Source of the DNA: a virus
Strand: one strand, 5' to 3'
IMG/VR virus record: IMGVR_UViG_3300033149_007449
Coordinates: 1 to 45,953 of that record
Length of the DNA: 45,953 nt
Below the pieces are notes generated by a model. That model saw only the letters and a program-made list of their open reading frames with translations. It did no database searches and had not been told where the DNA came from. Of the stretch, positions 14,463 through 21,504 are shown piece by piece (positions within the stretch are counted from its first letter, which is position 1; every line of letters begins with the position of its first letter). Position numbers and translations under genes: made by a program.

Positions 14463-15127
14463 AACTTTTACACCAGATAATGAGATTATCTAAAGAAGAT
14501 GTCGAAATAGAGTTATCTCAAAAGAACAAATCTGGTAAGAAAAAAATAATTAAATACAAGAAACCTAAACGAGTGAGTATATCTGTTAATTTTTTCAGAT
14601 ATGGAGCTTGTCAGCGTTGTGGACGAAGTTGTAATGTTGGTTTTAATCTATATTGGACTGAAAATGAGTACTATGATTTACCACGAAAACTAAAAGAAAA
14701 ACTAGTTGCTGTTCCATTTAAAATCCAAGGAAAAGAAAAATATCTATGGATGTATAGAAACCCTACTAATACTCCTCGATGTGATTGGGTTCAATACAAT
14801 AAAGAAATTGCTACTTGTACAATTCATGAGAGTAAACCTATTCATTGTGCACTTCCTCCGATTCAGATAGATCAAAAACGAGAAAGTACAATTGTAACAA
14901 AAAGATTATTTGGAAGAAATTTTAAATTCGGATGCTTGATAGAATTCACAGAGTTTAATTATCAACATTTTAAAAACTGGGATTTACCACAATTACAAAG
15001 ATTGTGGTTTGCATCTCAGTATCTTGAAATACCTTCTCATCTTGAGGAGATTATTTCTCTACTTAGTTCGACAGATTGGACAGAGGGTAATCTCCCGGAA
15101 GAGAATATAGTAATCTATGACAAATGA
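14450..15127 (+). CDS. YkgJ-family cysteine cluster protein
   Basis: The conserved zinc/iron-chelating cluster is clear: C54-x2-C57-x3-C61 in YGACQRCGRSC, then C111, C123 and C133 in RCDWVQY, ATCTIHESKPIHCALPP, matching the family's C-x-I-y-x-x-R/K-P-x-x-C ending. The biochemical role of most members is unknown; some relatives methylate flagellin lysines. Its placement, overlapping folE by 13 nt and queF by 11 nt, makes a role in the 7-deazaguanine pathway or in metal supply to it plausible. The 225-residue length is larger than the minimal domain. Confidence 0.8.
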   Translation: MEDLKLLHQIMRLSKEDVEIELSQKNKSGKKKIIKYKKPKRVSISVNFFRYGACQRCGRSCNVGFNLYWTENEYYDLPRKLKEKLVAVPFKIQGKEKYLWMYRNPTNTPRCDWVQYNKEIATCTIHESKPIHCALPPIQIDQKRESTIVTKRLFGRNFKFGCLIEFTEFNYQHFKNWDLPQLQRLWFASQYLEIPSHLEEIISLLSSTDWTEGNLPEENIVIYDK

Positions 15128-15590
15128 CAAAATAAAATACGTTAAAAAAATAGAAGATTTCCCTGATAGAGAATTAGAAGAAAGAATTCGTTATGGTTTA
15201 GAATATGATATTCCTCACAAAATTAGACCAGTTCCTTTCTTAGGAAGAAGCGAACAGATAACTGAATATGTATTCGATGAGCTCATAGCACGATGTCCTA
15301 TGACTGAAATAAAAGATCAGTATAGAGTTATAATTAGATTTATCCCCGATAAATTCATTCCTGAGCTTAAGAGTTTGAAACTCTATTTTTGGGACTATGA
15401 AGAAGAAAAAATTCCAATCAGTCATGAACATCTAGCTGATAAAATCTACCAAGAATTCAAGAAAACTATTAGTCCTAAAGATTTATTAGTTAAACTAGAA
15501 GTTGCGGGGCGAGGAGAAATATTTACAACTATCAGGGTAGGAAATTATTCTCTTGAAAGATTCAAACCAAGACTCTTTAAGAATTTATAA
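15117..15590 (+). CDS. queF: QueF-like 7-cyano-7-deazaguanine reductase
   Basis: QueF reduces the nitrile of preQ0 to the aminomethyl group of preQ1 with NADPH. The thioimide-forming cysteine is C60 (ARCPMT), with D67 seven residues later as in bacterial QueF, the NADPH motif ELKSLKLY at 83-90 and the substrate-contacting H103-E104 (SHEH). The 157-residue size fits the single-domain type. QueF-like amidinotransferases of archaea keep the Cys and Asp but not the NADPH motif, so retention here favours a reductase. The motif's second residue is Leu rather than Ser. Confidence 0.82.
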   Translation: MTNDKIKYVKKIEDFPDRELEERIRYGLEYDIPHKIRPVPFLGRSEQITEYVFDELIARCPMTEIKDQYRVIIRFIPDKFIPELKSLKLYFWDYEEEKIPISHEHLADKIYQEFKKTISPKDLLVKLEVAGRGEIFTTIRVGNYSLERFKPRLFKNL

Positions 15591-15709
15591 TGTCTAAGTT
15601 TGAAACAATTATTCAAATTATAAAGGTCGTAATAATGATTCTTGCATCCATTACAGGATTGTATGGATTATATTTGTTAGAACAAATATTAGAAATTCTA
15701 TCTAAATGA
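15590..15709 (+). CDS. Small membrane protein, 39 aa
   Basis: A 39-residue frame starts on the last base of the queF stop and overlaps the dpdA start in an ATGA junction, so it fills the gap exactly. Residues 7-36 (IIQIIKVVIMILASITGLYG...) are one long hydrophobic helix. Function unknown. An AAAGGTCGT element at 15622-15630 lies inside it. Confidence 0.6.
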   Translation: MSKFETIIQIIKVVIMILASITGLYGLYLLEQILEILSK

Positions 15710-16701
15710 AAATATTTTTTGCAGTCGGGGCTCGTGAATATCTTTACCTTCTACTTACCTGTGGAGTAAAGAATATTCTATGCTCATTTGCTTATCCTGA
15801 ACCTTTCTTCAGTAAAAAACTACTAAAAAGACACGGGGTTAGATTAATGATAGATTCTGGAGCTTTCACAGCGTGGAGTCAAGGAAGAGAAGTTAAGCTA
15901 GAAGATTATCTGAATTTTATAGAACAAAACAGAGATGTTATTAATGATCAATACATTGTTTGCTTAGATGTTATTCGAGGAGGTAGAACAGATAAACCTA
16001 CTCAAAAAGATTATGATGAAGCAGCAAGATTAGGCCTTGAAAACTACTATAAAATGAAAGAAAGGGGAGTTAAATCAATTCCTGTATTTCATCAAGGAGA
16101 GAATTTTGTCTGGTTAGAAAAAATGATCCAAGAATGTGATTATATCGGAGTTTCTGCTAATAATGATTATTCAGATAGTGTTAAAGATAAATGGTTATAT
16201 GAATGTTTCTATGTTATTAAGAAATCAAAGAAACCTGATATTAAAACTCACGGATTCGGAATAACCTCACCTGCTCTTCTAGCAAAGTATCCTTACACTT
16301 CTGTTGATAGCTCTGCTTGGGCACTTACATCTGCGTTTGGAGCTATTCTAACTCCGTATGGGAGAATTCTAATATCTGAAGGAAAAAATAGTGAAGAAAA
16401 AGCAAAAAGAATGGTTGACCCTAACTTCATAGAGAATCTTCCAGAATATCAAAGAAAGAAAATTATTGATTACATTGAATCATTTGGATTCTCATACCAA
16501 TTAGCAAAGAAAAATTATAAGTATAGAAATATTATCAACATTGATTACTTTTTACAGATGGAAAAGAGATTAACAGAACAACCTACTGTATTCAGTGATC
16601 ATCAACAGCCACTATTTGATTTTCTTGAATGGGATAAAAAAAGGTCGAAAAAACAATTAGAAAGATTCTATCCAGATGAGACGCCTCGAATGTATAGATA
16701 A
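15706..16701 (+). CDS. dpdA: DpdA-like DNA-guanine transglycosylase
   Basis: DpdA is a tRNA-guanine-transglycosylase relative that swaps guanine in DNA for a 7-deazaguanine. MIDSGAFTAWSQG (D50) and THGFGITSPALLAKYPYTSVDSSAWALTSAFG, split here as D201 in SVDSSAW, are hallmarks of phage DpdA and correspond to the two TGT active-site aspartates. CLDVIRGG and IPVFHQGE are further family segments. The 331-residue length fits phage-type DpdA. It closes the queDEC-folE-queF set and is the best single evidence that the pathway serves DNA, not tRNA. It overlaps the next small gene by 26 nt. Confidence 0.9.
   Translation: MKIFFAVGAREYLYLLLTCGVKNILCSFAYPEPFFSKKLLKRHGVRLMIDSGAFTAWSQGREVKLEDYLNFIEQNRDVINDQYIVCLDVIRGGRTDKPTQKDYDEAARLGLENYYKMKERGVKSIPVFHQGENFVWLEKMIQECDYIGVSANNDYSDSVKDKWLYECFYVIKKSKKPDIKTHGFGITSPALLAKYPYTSVDSSAWALTSAFGAILTPYGRILISEGKNSEEKAKRMVDPNFIENLPEYQRKKIIDYIESFGFSYQLAKKNYKYRNIINIDYFLQMEKRLTEQPTVFSDHQQPLFDFLEWDKKRSKKQLERFYPDETPRMYR
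16640..16648 (+). promoter_or_regulatory. AAAGGTCGA element 36 nt before the start at 16676
   Basis: Located in the last part of dpdA, 36 nt ahead of the ATG at 16676. Confidence 0.5.
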
Positions 16702-16897
16702 AACTATGTCTGATACAAAGGAATTACAAAAACTAAAAGAAAATGGGAAAAATGGAGATGATATCTTTATCAAAGACCAGCTTGTTTTTATGTCGCAATT
16801 AAAGATAAGGAGTAAAATTCTAAAAGTTCTGAGAGAAAACTTTGATTGTAAAGAAATATTAGTAATAAAAGAAAAATCAAATGAAAATGAGGATTAG
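16676..16897 (+). CDS. Hypothetical protein, 73 aa
   Basis: Not recognised; a charged, mostly helical small protein. Two starts are possible. The ATG at 16676 overlaps dpdA by 26 nt and stands 36 nt after an AAAGGTCGA element; the ATG at 16706 follows the dpdA stop directly and would give 63 residues beginning MSDTKELQKL. I list the longer form because of the motif spacing. Confidence 0.5.
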   Translation: MRRLECIDKTMSDTKELQKLKENGKNGDDIFIKDQLVFMSQLKIRSKILKVLRENFDCKEILVIKEKSNENED

Positions 16898-17015
16898 AGA
16901 TTTCATAGAAGCGGTAGCAGATACTATTACTGGATTATTTATGATATTACTTTCCTTGATTTGGACAGGAATATTGGTTTGGCTTCTAGCTAAGCTTATA
17001 ATTTTTATCTTGTAG
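16881..17015 (+). CDS. Small membrane protein, 44 aa
   Basis: A 44-residue frame starting inside the previous gene (17-nt overlap). Residues 18-44 are almost wholly hydrophobic (GLFMILLSLIWTGILVWLLA), after a short charged head MKMRIRDFIE. It is the last plus-strand gene before the terminator. Candidate roles include superinfection exclusion or holin/antiholin, but nothing in the sequence decides. Confidence 0.55.
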   Translation: MKMRIRDFIEAVADTITGLFMILLSLIWTGILVWLLAKLIIFIL

Positions 17016-17040
17016 AAGGTATTATCCTATTACTCAACTG

Positions 17041-17077
17041 AGAACTAAAGAGAGAAGGGGAATCTCAAAGGGGTTCT
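17041..17077 (+). other. Hairpin ahead of the terminator
   Basis: AGAAC at 17041-17045 pairs with GTTCT at 17073-17077, and GAGA near 17050 with TCTC at 17063-17066. It directly precedes the bidirectional terminator and may stabilise the plus-strand mRNA end. Confidence 0.35.
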
Positions 17078-17090
17078 ATTGAAAAAATAT

Positions 17091-17118
17091 AAAAAGACAC
17101 CTTGTTCGGTGCCTTTTT
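17091..17118. terminator. Bidirectional intrinsic terminator between the converging arms
   Basis: AAAAAGACACC at 17091-17101 pairs with GGTGCCTTTTT at 17108-17118 (one A-C mismatch) around a TTGTTC loop. It has U-tracts in both directions and sits exactly where plus-strand early genes meet the minus-strand late operon. Confidence 0.88.
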
Positions 17119-17128
17119 ATATTGAAAC

Positions 17129-17245
17129 TTACTCAGAAGAGGTTTCTTCTGTTGTAGATTCTTCTTCAGGAGAAGTATTCTCAACAGGAGTTTCTTCTGC
17201 AGTAGTTTCAGGAGTTGTTTCCTCCTGATTTTTAAATTCAATCAT
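17129..17245 (-). CDS. Acidic 38-aa peptide, last late gene
   Basis: A 38-residue frame beginning MIEFKNQEETTPETTAEETP, containing only Glu as charge after residue 6 and many Thr/Pro/Ser. It is presumably disordered. It lies between the holin and the terminator and is preceded, 31 nt upstream, by an AAAGGTCGA element overlapping the holin stop. Codon regularity and the typical ATG context (AAAATATG) support it as a gene. Confidence 0.45.
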   Translation of the reverse strand: MIEFKNQEETTPETTAEETPVENTSPEEESTTEETSSE

Positions 17246-17267
17246 ATTTTTTTCACATATTTTATTT

Positions 17268-17276
17268 TCGACCTTT
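17268..17276 (-). promoter_or_regulatory. AAAGGTCGA element overlapping the holin stop codon
   Basis: On the minus strand the stop of the holin gene and the element read TAAAAGGTCGA. It begins 31 nt before the ATG at 17245. Confidence 0.55.
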
Positions 17277-17527
17277 TACTTTCTCACTGCTCTTATCGGA
17301 TATTTTGTTAAATCAAATAACCCTGAAGCTGAAAGACCAATAGCAATTCCTGTTAGAATACTGAGTGAGCTGAAAGTAGAAAAATCAGCTATCATTGTTA
17401 GGAAAAAACCTACTATTAACGCAATTAAAGGAATAACTCCTTTTGGTGGTTTGACTGCTTTTTTAATTACTTCAGTTATGCCTGTAGTTAAAAGAGTCAA
17501 AACGCTAAAACAAACTAATGATTCCAT
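17276..17527 (-). CDS. Holin-like small membrane protein
   Basis: An 83-residue protein with hydrophobic segments at about 3-20, 31-47 and 52-70 and a basic tail (KYPIRAVRK). VIKKAVKPPKGVIPLIALIVGFFL resembles phage holins of the A118 type. Holins open the membrane at the time of lysis to release or activate the lysin. It is immediately downstream of the lysin gene, as expected for a lysis cassette. An AAAGGTCGA element starts 30 nt upstream of its ATG. Confidence 0.65.
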   Translation of the reverse strand: MESLVCFSVLTLLTTGITEVIKKAVKPPKGVIPLIALIVGFFLTMIADFSTFSSLSILTGIAIGLSASGLFDLTKYPIRAVRK

Positions 17528-17548
17528 ATTAATTTAATTTTTTTGGTT

Positions 17549-17557
17549 TCGACCTTT
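17549..17557 (-). promoter_or_regulatory. AAAGGTCGA element overlapping the lysin stop codon
   Basis: Minus-strand TAAAGGTCGA includes the lysin TAA stop and begins 30 nt before the holin ATG at 17527. Confidence 0.55.
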
Positions 17558-17966
17558 ATAGAAATTCTTGATACTTTCCTGTTTTATAACATACCCAATC
17601 TCGTGCTCGTCCTTTCTTGAATCGTTGACACATCAACCTAATAGCTTTTTCTGGTTTAAAGCAATCTTCCTTTGTAATCAATCCTTTTTTAACATACCAG
17701 TAAGAATTAAATTGAGCAATACCATAATCATATGTTCCATCTTTATTTTTATTTACAGCTTTTGGATTGAGACCGCTCTCACATTTAAGAACAGCAATCA
17801 ATATATTTTCCCAATATTTGTTCAACCCTTCTTCTCTAGCAATTCTTCTCGCAAGGATTTCCATCTGCAACTTTTCTTTCCTTTTTAAGAATAATTGTAG
17901 TTTCTTTAATAGATTTATGAGATTTAGAATTCTTTTTATTTTTTGTTTGATTCGTTTTTTTTTCAT
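17556..17966 (-). CDS. Lysozyme-like/transglycosylase endolysin
   Basis: The catalytic domain occupies the last 85 residues: IAVLKCESGLNPKAVN with the acidic catalytic Glu, then DYGIAQFNSYWYVK and AIRLMCQRFKKGRARDW, a pattern of SLT/lysozyme-fold muralytic enzymes. The N-terminal 45 residues are extremely basic and helical (MKKKRIKQKIKRILNLINLL), possibly a membrane- or wall-targeting segment. I use the ATG at 17966, just after the hairpin; an upstream in-frame ATG at 18026 would put the hairpin inside the coding region. Confidence 0.72.
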   Translation of the reverse strand: MKKKRIKQKIKRILNLINLLKKLQLFLKRKEKLQMEILARRIAREEGLNKYWENILIAVLKCESGLNPKAVNKNKDGTYDYGIAQFNSYWYVKKGLITKEDCFKPEKAIRLMCQRFKKGRARDWVCYKTGKYQEFL

Positions 17967-17969
17967 GAT

Positions 17970-18044
17970 AAAGGAGGAAAGCTTCCGCACTGAACGATTT
18001 ATAAACGATATATATGTGTGGTTCATTTTTGGAAGCTTTCCTTT
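17970..18044 (-). promoter_or_regulatory. Long hairpin in the lysin leader
   Basis: GGAAAGCTTCC at 17976-17986 pairs perfectly with GGAAGCTTTCC at 18031-18041 and the stem extends through AAA/TTT after a bulge; inside, TGAAC pairs with GTTCA. On the minus-strand mRNA the base of the stem (CCTCCTTT) is three bases from the lysin ATG at 17966. This placement suits translational control of lysis timing. Confidence 0.5.
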
Positions 18045-18062
18045 ATGAAGGAGGAGACGAGC

Positions 18063-18320
18063 TTACATTCTAGCTACTGATTCTTGTTCTACTATTCTGA
18101 TTCTCAATTTTCCTCGTGTCCAGTTATTCAGAAGATAGTTATACACTCTGTTTACCTTAGCCAGAGAATTGACAGTTACTTGACGAAATTTTTTGCCATT
18201 GAGGGTTGTTTGAACAATCACTGAAATATCATCTCGATGACAGTTCTGAACAAGGTATTGATAAATACTACCTATCTGAATAAGATCAATAATGTTGTAA
18301 TGAGCAACTTCTGTTGCCAT
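18063..18320 (-). CDS. Hypothetical protein, 85 aa, with a strong Shine-Dalgarno
   Basis: Not recognised. It is a compact alpha/beta-looking protein (DLIQIGSIYQYLVQNC, DISVIVQTTLNGKKFRQVTV). Unlike nearly every other gene here it has a perfect ribosome binding site: AAAGGAGGTG (18325-18334, minus strand) six bases before the ATG. That implies strong translation or a different origin. It sits between the XhlA-like gene and the lysin, so a lysis-related function is possible. Confidence 0.6.
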   Translation of the reverse strand: MATEVAHYNIIDLIQIGSIYQYLVQNCHRDDISVIVQTTLNGKKFRQVTVNSLAKVNRVYNYLLNNWTRGKLRIRIVEQESVARM

Positions 18321-18392
18321 TTTGCACCTCCTTTCTGCTCGCCTCCGATTCTAAAGAGCTAAACTTTGAGTTGAAAGAGTTCTACTCAAGGT
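18321..18392 (-). promoter_or_regulatory. Leader with two mutually exclusive hairpins and an SD
   Basis: On the minus strand AGTTGAA can pair with TTCAACT, or AACCTTGAG can pair with CTCAAAGTT (one mismatch); the two stems share bases and cannot form together. The SD AAAGGAGGTG follows about 30 nt later. The downstream sequences CTCCTCCTTC (after the gene) and CCTCCTTT (before the lysin) are complementary to this SD. Confidence 0.4.
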
Positions 18393-18626
18393 TCAACTTT
18401 TTAAAAGATATGTAAGTAGTGCTACAATGATAGCAATTAAAGAAGTAAATAAGCATGAAATCAACCAAGTCGGCCTCCTATTAAGTTTCTTGTCAAGACA
18501 TTCAAGTTTCTTGTAGATACTGCACAAATGATTTGTTTTGATATCTGTAATTTCTTTCTTGATCCAAGCTATATCTATTTTGATTTCTGCTATTTTCGTA
18601 TCTTGTTGTAAGTTTCTCTTATCCAT
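18393..18626 (-). CDS. XhlA-like coiled-coil membrane protein
   Basis: A 77-residue protein: an N-terminal charged coiled coil (TKIAEIKIDIAWIKKEITDIKT), a basic NRRP turn and a single C-terminal membrane helix (WLISCLFTSLIAIIVALLTY). This is the layout of the hemolysin XhlA family, which works with holins in phage lysis. It is next to the lysin/holin group. It starts one base after the stop of the upstream gene (TAGTATG). Confidence 0.65.
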   Translation of the reverse strand: MDKRNLQQDTKIAEIKIDIAWIKKEITDIKTNHLCSIYKKLECLDKKLNRRPTWLISCLFTSLIAIIVALLTYLLKS

Positions 18627-18627
18627 A

Positions 18628-20175
18628 CTACTTTTTTCTATGAGTTAATAAATCAAGTATTAAGACCTTTATTGTATGACGAAGCTGTGGTGCTTGTTGA
18701 GCTAAATTAATTAATCTCCCAATAGTTCTAGCTTCAATACCTGTTACCCTTGGTGAGATAATAGGAGTTAATGTTAATCTAAATAGATCTGTAGGAGTTA
18801 ATCTTCCTATTTTAGTAGGTAGTACTCCTTTAAAAGGAAGAGCTGCTAGTTCATCTAATAATGATGTTCCTGTTCTTCTTTCAAGTTCTGTAAGAACTTT
18901 GAGATAAGCACCTTTGTTTTCACTATAGATTTTCTTTATCATTTCAAGTGCTGCTTGTTGAGCTTTTGGTTTACCTAATTCATAAGCTCTAACTAGATTA
19001 TCAGCAGCATCATGTAACATTCTTTCTGCACTATAATTTTTTAGAAAAGTATCAACAGCTCCTCCAGGACCTCCAAAAGTGTTAACTATTTCTTTTTTAA
19101 AGGCATTTTTAAAATTCCTTACTACAATTCCTTCTGCCGATTCTCTTACTGCTTTTTTAGAATATAACTCATTAACTTGTTTAAGTAAATCTAGTGATTT
19201 ATCTATTGTGAGTTTATTCAGATTTCTAGGAGTATCAACAACATATTTCTTAGTTAATCCTTTCAAGTATGCTCGAGTTTGTTTTGACATTGATAACACT
19301 TTTCCTGTTACAGGTTTTGTTACTGCTCTTTTTCCAACAGCTACCCTTGTTACTCTTCTTGGTCCAAAAATTCTAGATAGATACTGCCTTCCTTCATCAT
19401 ACTGTCTACTAAGGGATTTTCTTAGTTGTCTTACAGCAGATTGAGCTCTTGCTAGTACTGTTTCAGGTTCAGCTCTACGAATTTGTCTCCCAATAGCTCT
19501 CGGTCTCTCTATAGATCTTTGAATAGCTCCTTCTGGAACATCAGATGTATAACTCATTAAACTAGGAATCCATTTAGTAACAGCTCTTCTTCCTACTTCA
19601 AACATTCCTCCAGCAGCCAATCCTGTAGCACCACCTATTGCTACTTCTTTAGGAAGCTTCTTGAGAGTGTCAGACCAATTTTTTCCTTTTTCAATAGCTT
19701 CAGTAATTCCAAAACCTATACCGATTGCTCCTGCTTCTCCTATTCTTTGTGCCACTGTAGCTCCTGGAGCTAATCCAGCTGTGCCAACCATAATCCCCAA
19801 TCTACCAAAAGCTGCACCAGCTTCTCTTGGTGTTGGAGCATACTCTAAGTGAGCTGCTCTATATGCTGCTTGTTCAGCAGGAGTAGCCGTCCCTTCAGTT
19901 ACTTTTCTTTCGAGTTTTCTCCCATAAGGGTCTAGATATCTAAAAGCTGTTGTTCCAATACCTCTTAGAGCAGGTTCAATACCTAAAAATTCAGAAACCT
20001 TCTGGGCACCTCTAGAAAGTTTTTCAGAAAATTGTCCTGCTCTCTGCCATAGAGATAATTTCTTTTTAGGTGTGGGTTGCTTTACTTTTGGTTCAATCGT
20101 AGTTCGAAATATCCTCTGTGGTTCTTCTGAAGGTGTTGTTGGTAGTACTCTTTCTGATGTATTCCAGTTAAACAT
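18628..20175 (-). CDS. Probable internal virion/ejection protein, 515 aa
   Basis: A large Ala/Arg/Gly-rich protein. Residues 120-200 have glycine-zipper-like hydrophobic stretches (AGAIGIGFGITEAIEKG, VAIGGATGLAAGGMFEVGRR) and the rest is basic and helical. In podoviruses, proteins of this kind are packaged in the capsid and ejected to form a DNA channel. It is followed by lysis genes and preceded by other Ala/Gln-rich proteins of the same style. No enzymatic motif was found. The start follows the TAATATG junction. Confidence 0.5.
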   Translation of the reverse strand: MFNWNTSERVLPTTPSEEPQRIFRTTIEPKVKQPTPKKKLSLWQRAGQFSEKLSRGAQKVSEFLGIEPALRGIGTTAFRYLDPYGRKLERKVTEGTATPAEQAAYRAAHLEYAPTPREAGAAFGRLGIMVGTAGLAPGATVAQRIGEAGAIGIGFGITEAIEKGKNWSDTLKKLPKEVAIGGATGLAAGGMFEVGRRAVTKWIPSLMSYTSDVPEGAIQRSIERPRAIGRQIRRAEPETVLARAQSAVRQLRKSLSRQYDEGRQYLSRIFGPRRVTRVAVGKRAVTKPVTGKVLSMSKQTRAYLKGLTKKYVVDTPRNLNKLTIDKSLDLLKQVNELYSKKAVRESAEGIVVRNFKNAFKKEIVNTFGGPGGAVDTFLKNYSAERMLHDAADNLVRAYELGKPKAQQAALEMIKKIYSENKGAYLKVLTELERRTGTSLLDELAALPFKGVLPTKIGRLTPTDLFRLTLTPIISPRVTGIEARTIGRLINLAQQAPQLRHTIKVLILDLLTHRKK

Positions 20176-20176
20176 A

Positions 20177-21439
20177 TTATTCTACAGGCACAAAACCTTG
20201 AGCTATAGCATCCTGATAATCTTCAGGAGTTAATCTAAAGGTTGCTTCCTCGCCTGTTCGAGGGTTTCTTAATTTATAAATTCTTTTTACTGGTTGTTCT
20301 ATTTGAGGAATTTCAGTAGGAAATTCATCAAAATTAATTCCAAGCTGAGATTCCCATTTATTTTTTAAGAATTTTAGTAACATCTTAAGGTTTTCTCTAT
20401 TTTTGGCTTCTTGAGTAAACTCTGAAGGTAGTGCTTTCATTAAGAATTTTCTTTCTTTATCTGATACTTGAACACCTGATATTGCTTTAATATAATTAGC
20501 TGTAAATGCTGTAGACGCTGCTAGAAATTGATTGAATAATGGATACGCCTCAGCTCCTGTTTCAGTTAGTGTTGCAGCTCTTTGAGCAGCTCCTTCTACT
20601 GGTCCAGTTTTAACTCCTTGATCTAATAGATTTATTATATCTCTAGCATTCTTGAAAGAACCAATAGCTCCCCAAGCCATATCTTGTTGTCCAACTGGGA
20701 GAGAACTTACTACTTGTTTTAATCTTTGAGCTTCTGTTCCTTCTCCAAGAGTGAATCCATATTTCATCATGAATTCTTGTTGTTTCAAAGATAACTGTGC
20801 TTGCTGGAGAGCTAATTGCTGTTGTCTCCATTTTGCTTCTTCAGCTAATTCTCTTTCTTTTACTGTTTGCCCTACATCTGTGAGAAATCCTTTAGGATAT
20901 CCAGCAGTTTTTTCTAGCTGTTCTAATTCTTTTGGATCCATTCCTTCAAAAGCACTTCCTCCCAAATAAGCAAAAGCATCTCTAATTAGATCTCTTGCAT
21001 TTCTCCGTGCTTGTTCTTCAGATTGTTGCATCTGAGCAACAATTGCTCTTGATTGTTCTAAGACATCTCCAAATCCTCTCAATTGCTCAGCAAATGTTCT
21101 CGCCCCAGCTCTTGCTCCAGCAATAGATGGCTCAAGAGCACCTGCTTCAGCTTCTCTAACATATCTTTGAAATCTTGGAGGCATTCCTGGTTCAGCTTCT
21201 CTCATTATTCTTTCTACCTGTTCTTCTTCCAAGCCAAGAGCTCTCTCTTCAAAAGGACGAGTTCCTAATTGTTGATATTGTTTCAGGAGATCCATTAATT
21301 TTAAATTAAACATATTAATAGGTGTCGCTTCAGCTGTTGTTTTAGCCATTCTGCTTGCTAATAAAGAAGCTGCACCAGGATCTCCTTCAGTGAGACCTAA
21401 TTGTAATATATCTCTTGTTGGGTAATCTGGATCTGGCAT
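20177..21439 (-). CDS. Probable internal virion protein, 420 aa
   Basis: A Gln/Ala/Glu-rich helical protein with long coiled-coil sections (residues about 70-260, for example RQQQLALQQAQLSLKQQEFM). The C-terminal third (NYIKAISGVQVSDKERKFL, then PSEFTQEAKN) resembles the end of the phage structural lysozyme/DNA-transfer proteins seen in many podoviruses. The final 60 residues read as a small domain (RIYKLRNPRTGEEATFRL). I infer an ejected internal protein from composition and place. Confidence 0.5.
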   Translation of the reverse strand: MPDPDYPTRDILQLGLTEGDPGAASLLASRMAKTTAEATPINMFNLKLMDLLKQYQQLGTRPFEERALGLEEEQVERIMREAEPGMPPRFQRYVREAEAGALEPSIAGARAGARTFAEQLRGFGDVLEQSRAIVAQMQQSEEQARRNARDLIRDAFAYLGGSAFEGMDPKELEQLEKTAGYPKGFLTDVGQTVKERELAEEAKWRQQQLALQQAQLSLKQQEFMMKYGFTLGEGTEAQRLKQVVSSLPVGQQDMAWGAIGSFKNARDIINLLDQGVKTGPVEGAAQRAATLTETGAEAYPLFNQFLAASTAFTANYIKAISGVQVSDKERKFLMKALPSEFTQEAKNRENLKMLLKFLKNKWESQLGINFDEFPTEIPQIEQPVKRIYKLRNPRTGEEATFRLTPEDYQDAIAQGFVPVE

Positions 21440-21504
21440 AATTCTTTAAAATAAAGGTTGATCTTTATAAGTGTTCAATAATTGTTTCAACTCTTTTTGG
21501 TTTC
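21440..21504. other. Short spacer with an AAAGGTTGA copy in the opposite orientation
   Basis: The 65-bp gap carries AAAGGTTGA at 21453-21461 on the plus strand, the wrong orientation for the flanking minus-strand genes. No convincing promoter or terminator was seen. Confidence 0.4.

Noticed and set aside
21453-21461. AAAGGTTGA as a functional copy of the recurrent element
   Set aside because: It points against the direction of both flanking genes and has no start codon downstream on its strand.
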